DNA of 64,000 nucleotides from Hellea sp. (GTDB lineage Bacteria; Pseudomonadota; Alphaproteobacteria; Caulobacterales; Maricaulaceae): NCBI GenBank assembly GCA_020627655.1, contig JAHDGM010000002.1, positions 1 to 64,000 of the forward strand, read 5' to 3'. Shown piece by piece: positions 63,147 to 64,000 of this stretch (position 1 is its first letter; each line of letters starts with the position of its first letter). The notes under the pieces were generated by a model. It saw only the letters and a program-made list of their open reading frames with translations, ran no database searches and was not told where the DNA came from. The position numbers and the translations under genes were made by a program.

Positions 63147-64000
63147 ATGCGTTTAGCAGCTTGCGCACTATCCGCCGTATTATTGTCCGGTTGTTCATGG
63201 CTAGGATCAGGGGGCAGCAATAGCGGTTCCTACGGCTACAATAATAGTGGTGTTTACAACGGATGTATGCCGAATATGGGCAGCGCCAATTATGCGAATA
63301 CTAATTATGGGTATTCGGCCGGTAACGGTTGTGCTCCTGGAGCGGGATATGGCGTCTCTTATGGCGGTGCAGGTGGTTATGGCATGCAAGGCCCAGGCGG
63401 TATGTATGGCCAAGGTGCATATGGCGCCGGTTCAGGTGCATACGGAATGGGCGCAGGCGGCATGGGAGCTGGTACTTACGGTGCTGGTACAGGTGCTTAC
63501 GGTACTGGAGCTGGCGCAGGCGGCATGGGCCTTCGCGGTCAATATGGTGTAAATGGGTATGGAACAGGCCTACAAGGTTCGGGCCTCTATGGTACAGGCG
63601 CAACAGGTGTTATGGGCGGTGGTGCTTATGGTACAAGCGGATACGGGATGGGTGCTAACGGCGTGACAATGCTCGGAAGCGCAGCGCCTTACGGTGCAGC
63701 TCTCGGCGGTGCCGGATCAGTAATGACAACTGCTGATGGCGGAACTATTCGTACGGTTCAAGGTGCGCCGGTTTATGTAGCACAGCCTTACCCTGCTTAC
63801 TACGCTGCCCAGACAGGTGGCGGCTATAACTATGGCGGAGGCTATAGTTATGGTGGTTATGGATACGGATATGGCGGCGCTATGCCGTTTGGCCTAGAAA
63901 TTGGCGGTGGTACGGAATTTGACCTCGGAGGAGATATTTTCCCGGGTGAAGTATCTAAACCGTTTAATGGCGGACCGGGTGTGGTCTCTGACCTGGCACC
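63147..64000 (+). CDS. Gly/Tyr/Ala-rich lipoprotein, 3'-truncated by window edge
   Basis: Open from ATG 63147 to the window end (284 codons) and absent from the ORF track because no stop is reached. RBS GGAAGAGGAG. Signal MRLAACALSAVLLSGCSWLGS with lipobox LSGC, almost the same as the upstream gene, so the two are paralogues. About residues 60-190 are low-complexity Gly/Ala/Tyr/Met repeats such as GAYGMGAGGMGAG, then Tyr/Gly-rich YGGGYSYGGYGYGYGG. The last visible residues (GLEIGGGTEFDLGGDIFPG) may begin a beta-barrel domain. The ORFs listed at 63247 and 63329 are its shadows. Confidence 0.85.
   Translation, partial: MRLAACALSAVLLSGCSWLGSGGSNSGSYGYNNSGVYNGCMPNMGSANYANTNYGYSAGNGCAPGAGYGVSYGGAGGYGMQGPGGMYGQGAYGAGSGAYGMGAGGMGAGTYGAGTGAYGTGAGAGGMGLRGQYGVNGYGTGLQGSGLYGTGATGVMGGGAYGTSGYGMGANGVTMLGSAAPYGAALGGAGSVMTTADGGTIRTVQGAPVYVAQPYPAYYAAQTGGGYNYGGGYSYGGYGYGYGGAMPFGLEIGGGTEFDLGGDIFPGEVSKPFNGGPGVVSDLA

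Noticed and set aside
63247-63658. Several ORFs in other frames and on the opposite strand
   Set aside because: Shadows of the open Gly/Tyr-rich lipoprotein frame from 63147, which has a ribosome site and signal peptide.

Overview
The window reads as one contiguous stretch of chromosome from a free-living, probably marine, alphaproteobacterium of moderate GC. The evidence is gene order rather than any single marker. A hemC-hemD-Mic60-like-hemY operon is divergent from tsaD-gpsA-yciI. There is a greA-ELM1-trxB-LysR(LsrB/VtlR-type) run, an ETF-ubiquinone oxidoreductase gene followed by ispE, a PPDK gene, a fused cysN/C, and TTAA-N7-TTAAC / TTAACCAT motifs of the CtrA type. The combination suggests the Hyphomonadaceae/Maricaulales/Caulobacterales neighbourhood; that placement is inference. 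I see no insertion sequence, prophage, integrase or CRISPR array.

Layout. 1-1.8 kb: 3' part of a thiolase gene plus a short-chain dehydrogenase (acyl-CoA metabolism). 1.8-4.9 kb (minus): RimB-RimK fusion, family 4-type uracil-DNA glycosylase and a lipoprotein subclass B1 metallo-beta-lactamase. 5-10.2 kb: ETF-QO, TPR lipoprotein, ispE and a WecA/MraY-type transferase; then polyprenyl synthase (minus), DUF2007, glyQS and ppdK. 17.4-26.2 kb: SleB-like hydrolase, yciI/gpsA/tsaD (minus), hemC/hemD/Mic60/hemY, glpK (minus). 26.3-31.4 kb: a compact four-gene operon of a TIR-TM-TPR protein, a lipoprotein, a TPR-S/SLOG-like protein and a Crp/Fnr regulator. This is the best candidate for an undescribed signalling or conflict system. 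31.5 kb: tRNA-Arg(CCG) with promoter and terminator.

31.6-42.6 kb: a secreted Cys-rich protein, TraB/GumN lipoprotein, manC, glmM, SRPBCC protein, a proline-rich TonB-like protein, an aminotransferase and a hybrid histidine kinase. 42.6-46.3 kb: a candidate small RNA with two CCUCCCC motifs downstream of an LsrB/VtlR-type LysR gene, then trxB, ELM1 and greA. 46.5-53.2 kb: DegT aminotransferase, an SdpR/SdpI/hydrolase operon with an apparently leaderless start, and the dTDP-rhamnose genes rfbDBC/rfbA. 53.3-59.6 kb: serine hydrolase, rpsU, and the sulfate activation operon cysD-cysNC-DHH. Here CysD carries an extra N-terminal helix-turn-helix-like domain and two matching palindromes lie upstream. 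59.7-64 kb: a SecD-head-like lipoprotein, a winged-helix/nucleotidyltransferase-like protein, arsC, and two paralogous outer-membrane lipoprotein genes, the second running off the window.

Most genes are housekeeping: isoprenoid/quinone, heme, envelope polysaccharide, sulfate activation and translation. The accessory interest lies in the TIR operon, HTH-CysD, the LysR-adjacent sRNA, the B1 metallo-beta-lactamase and the CtrA-like sites before surface-protein genes. All functional calls rest on reading motifs by eye; no searches were run.
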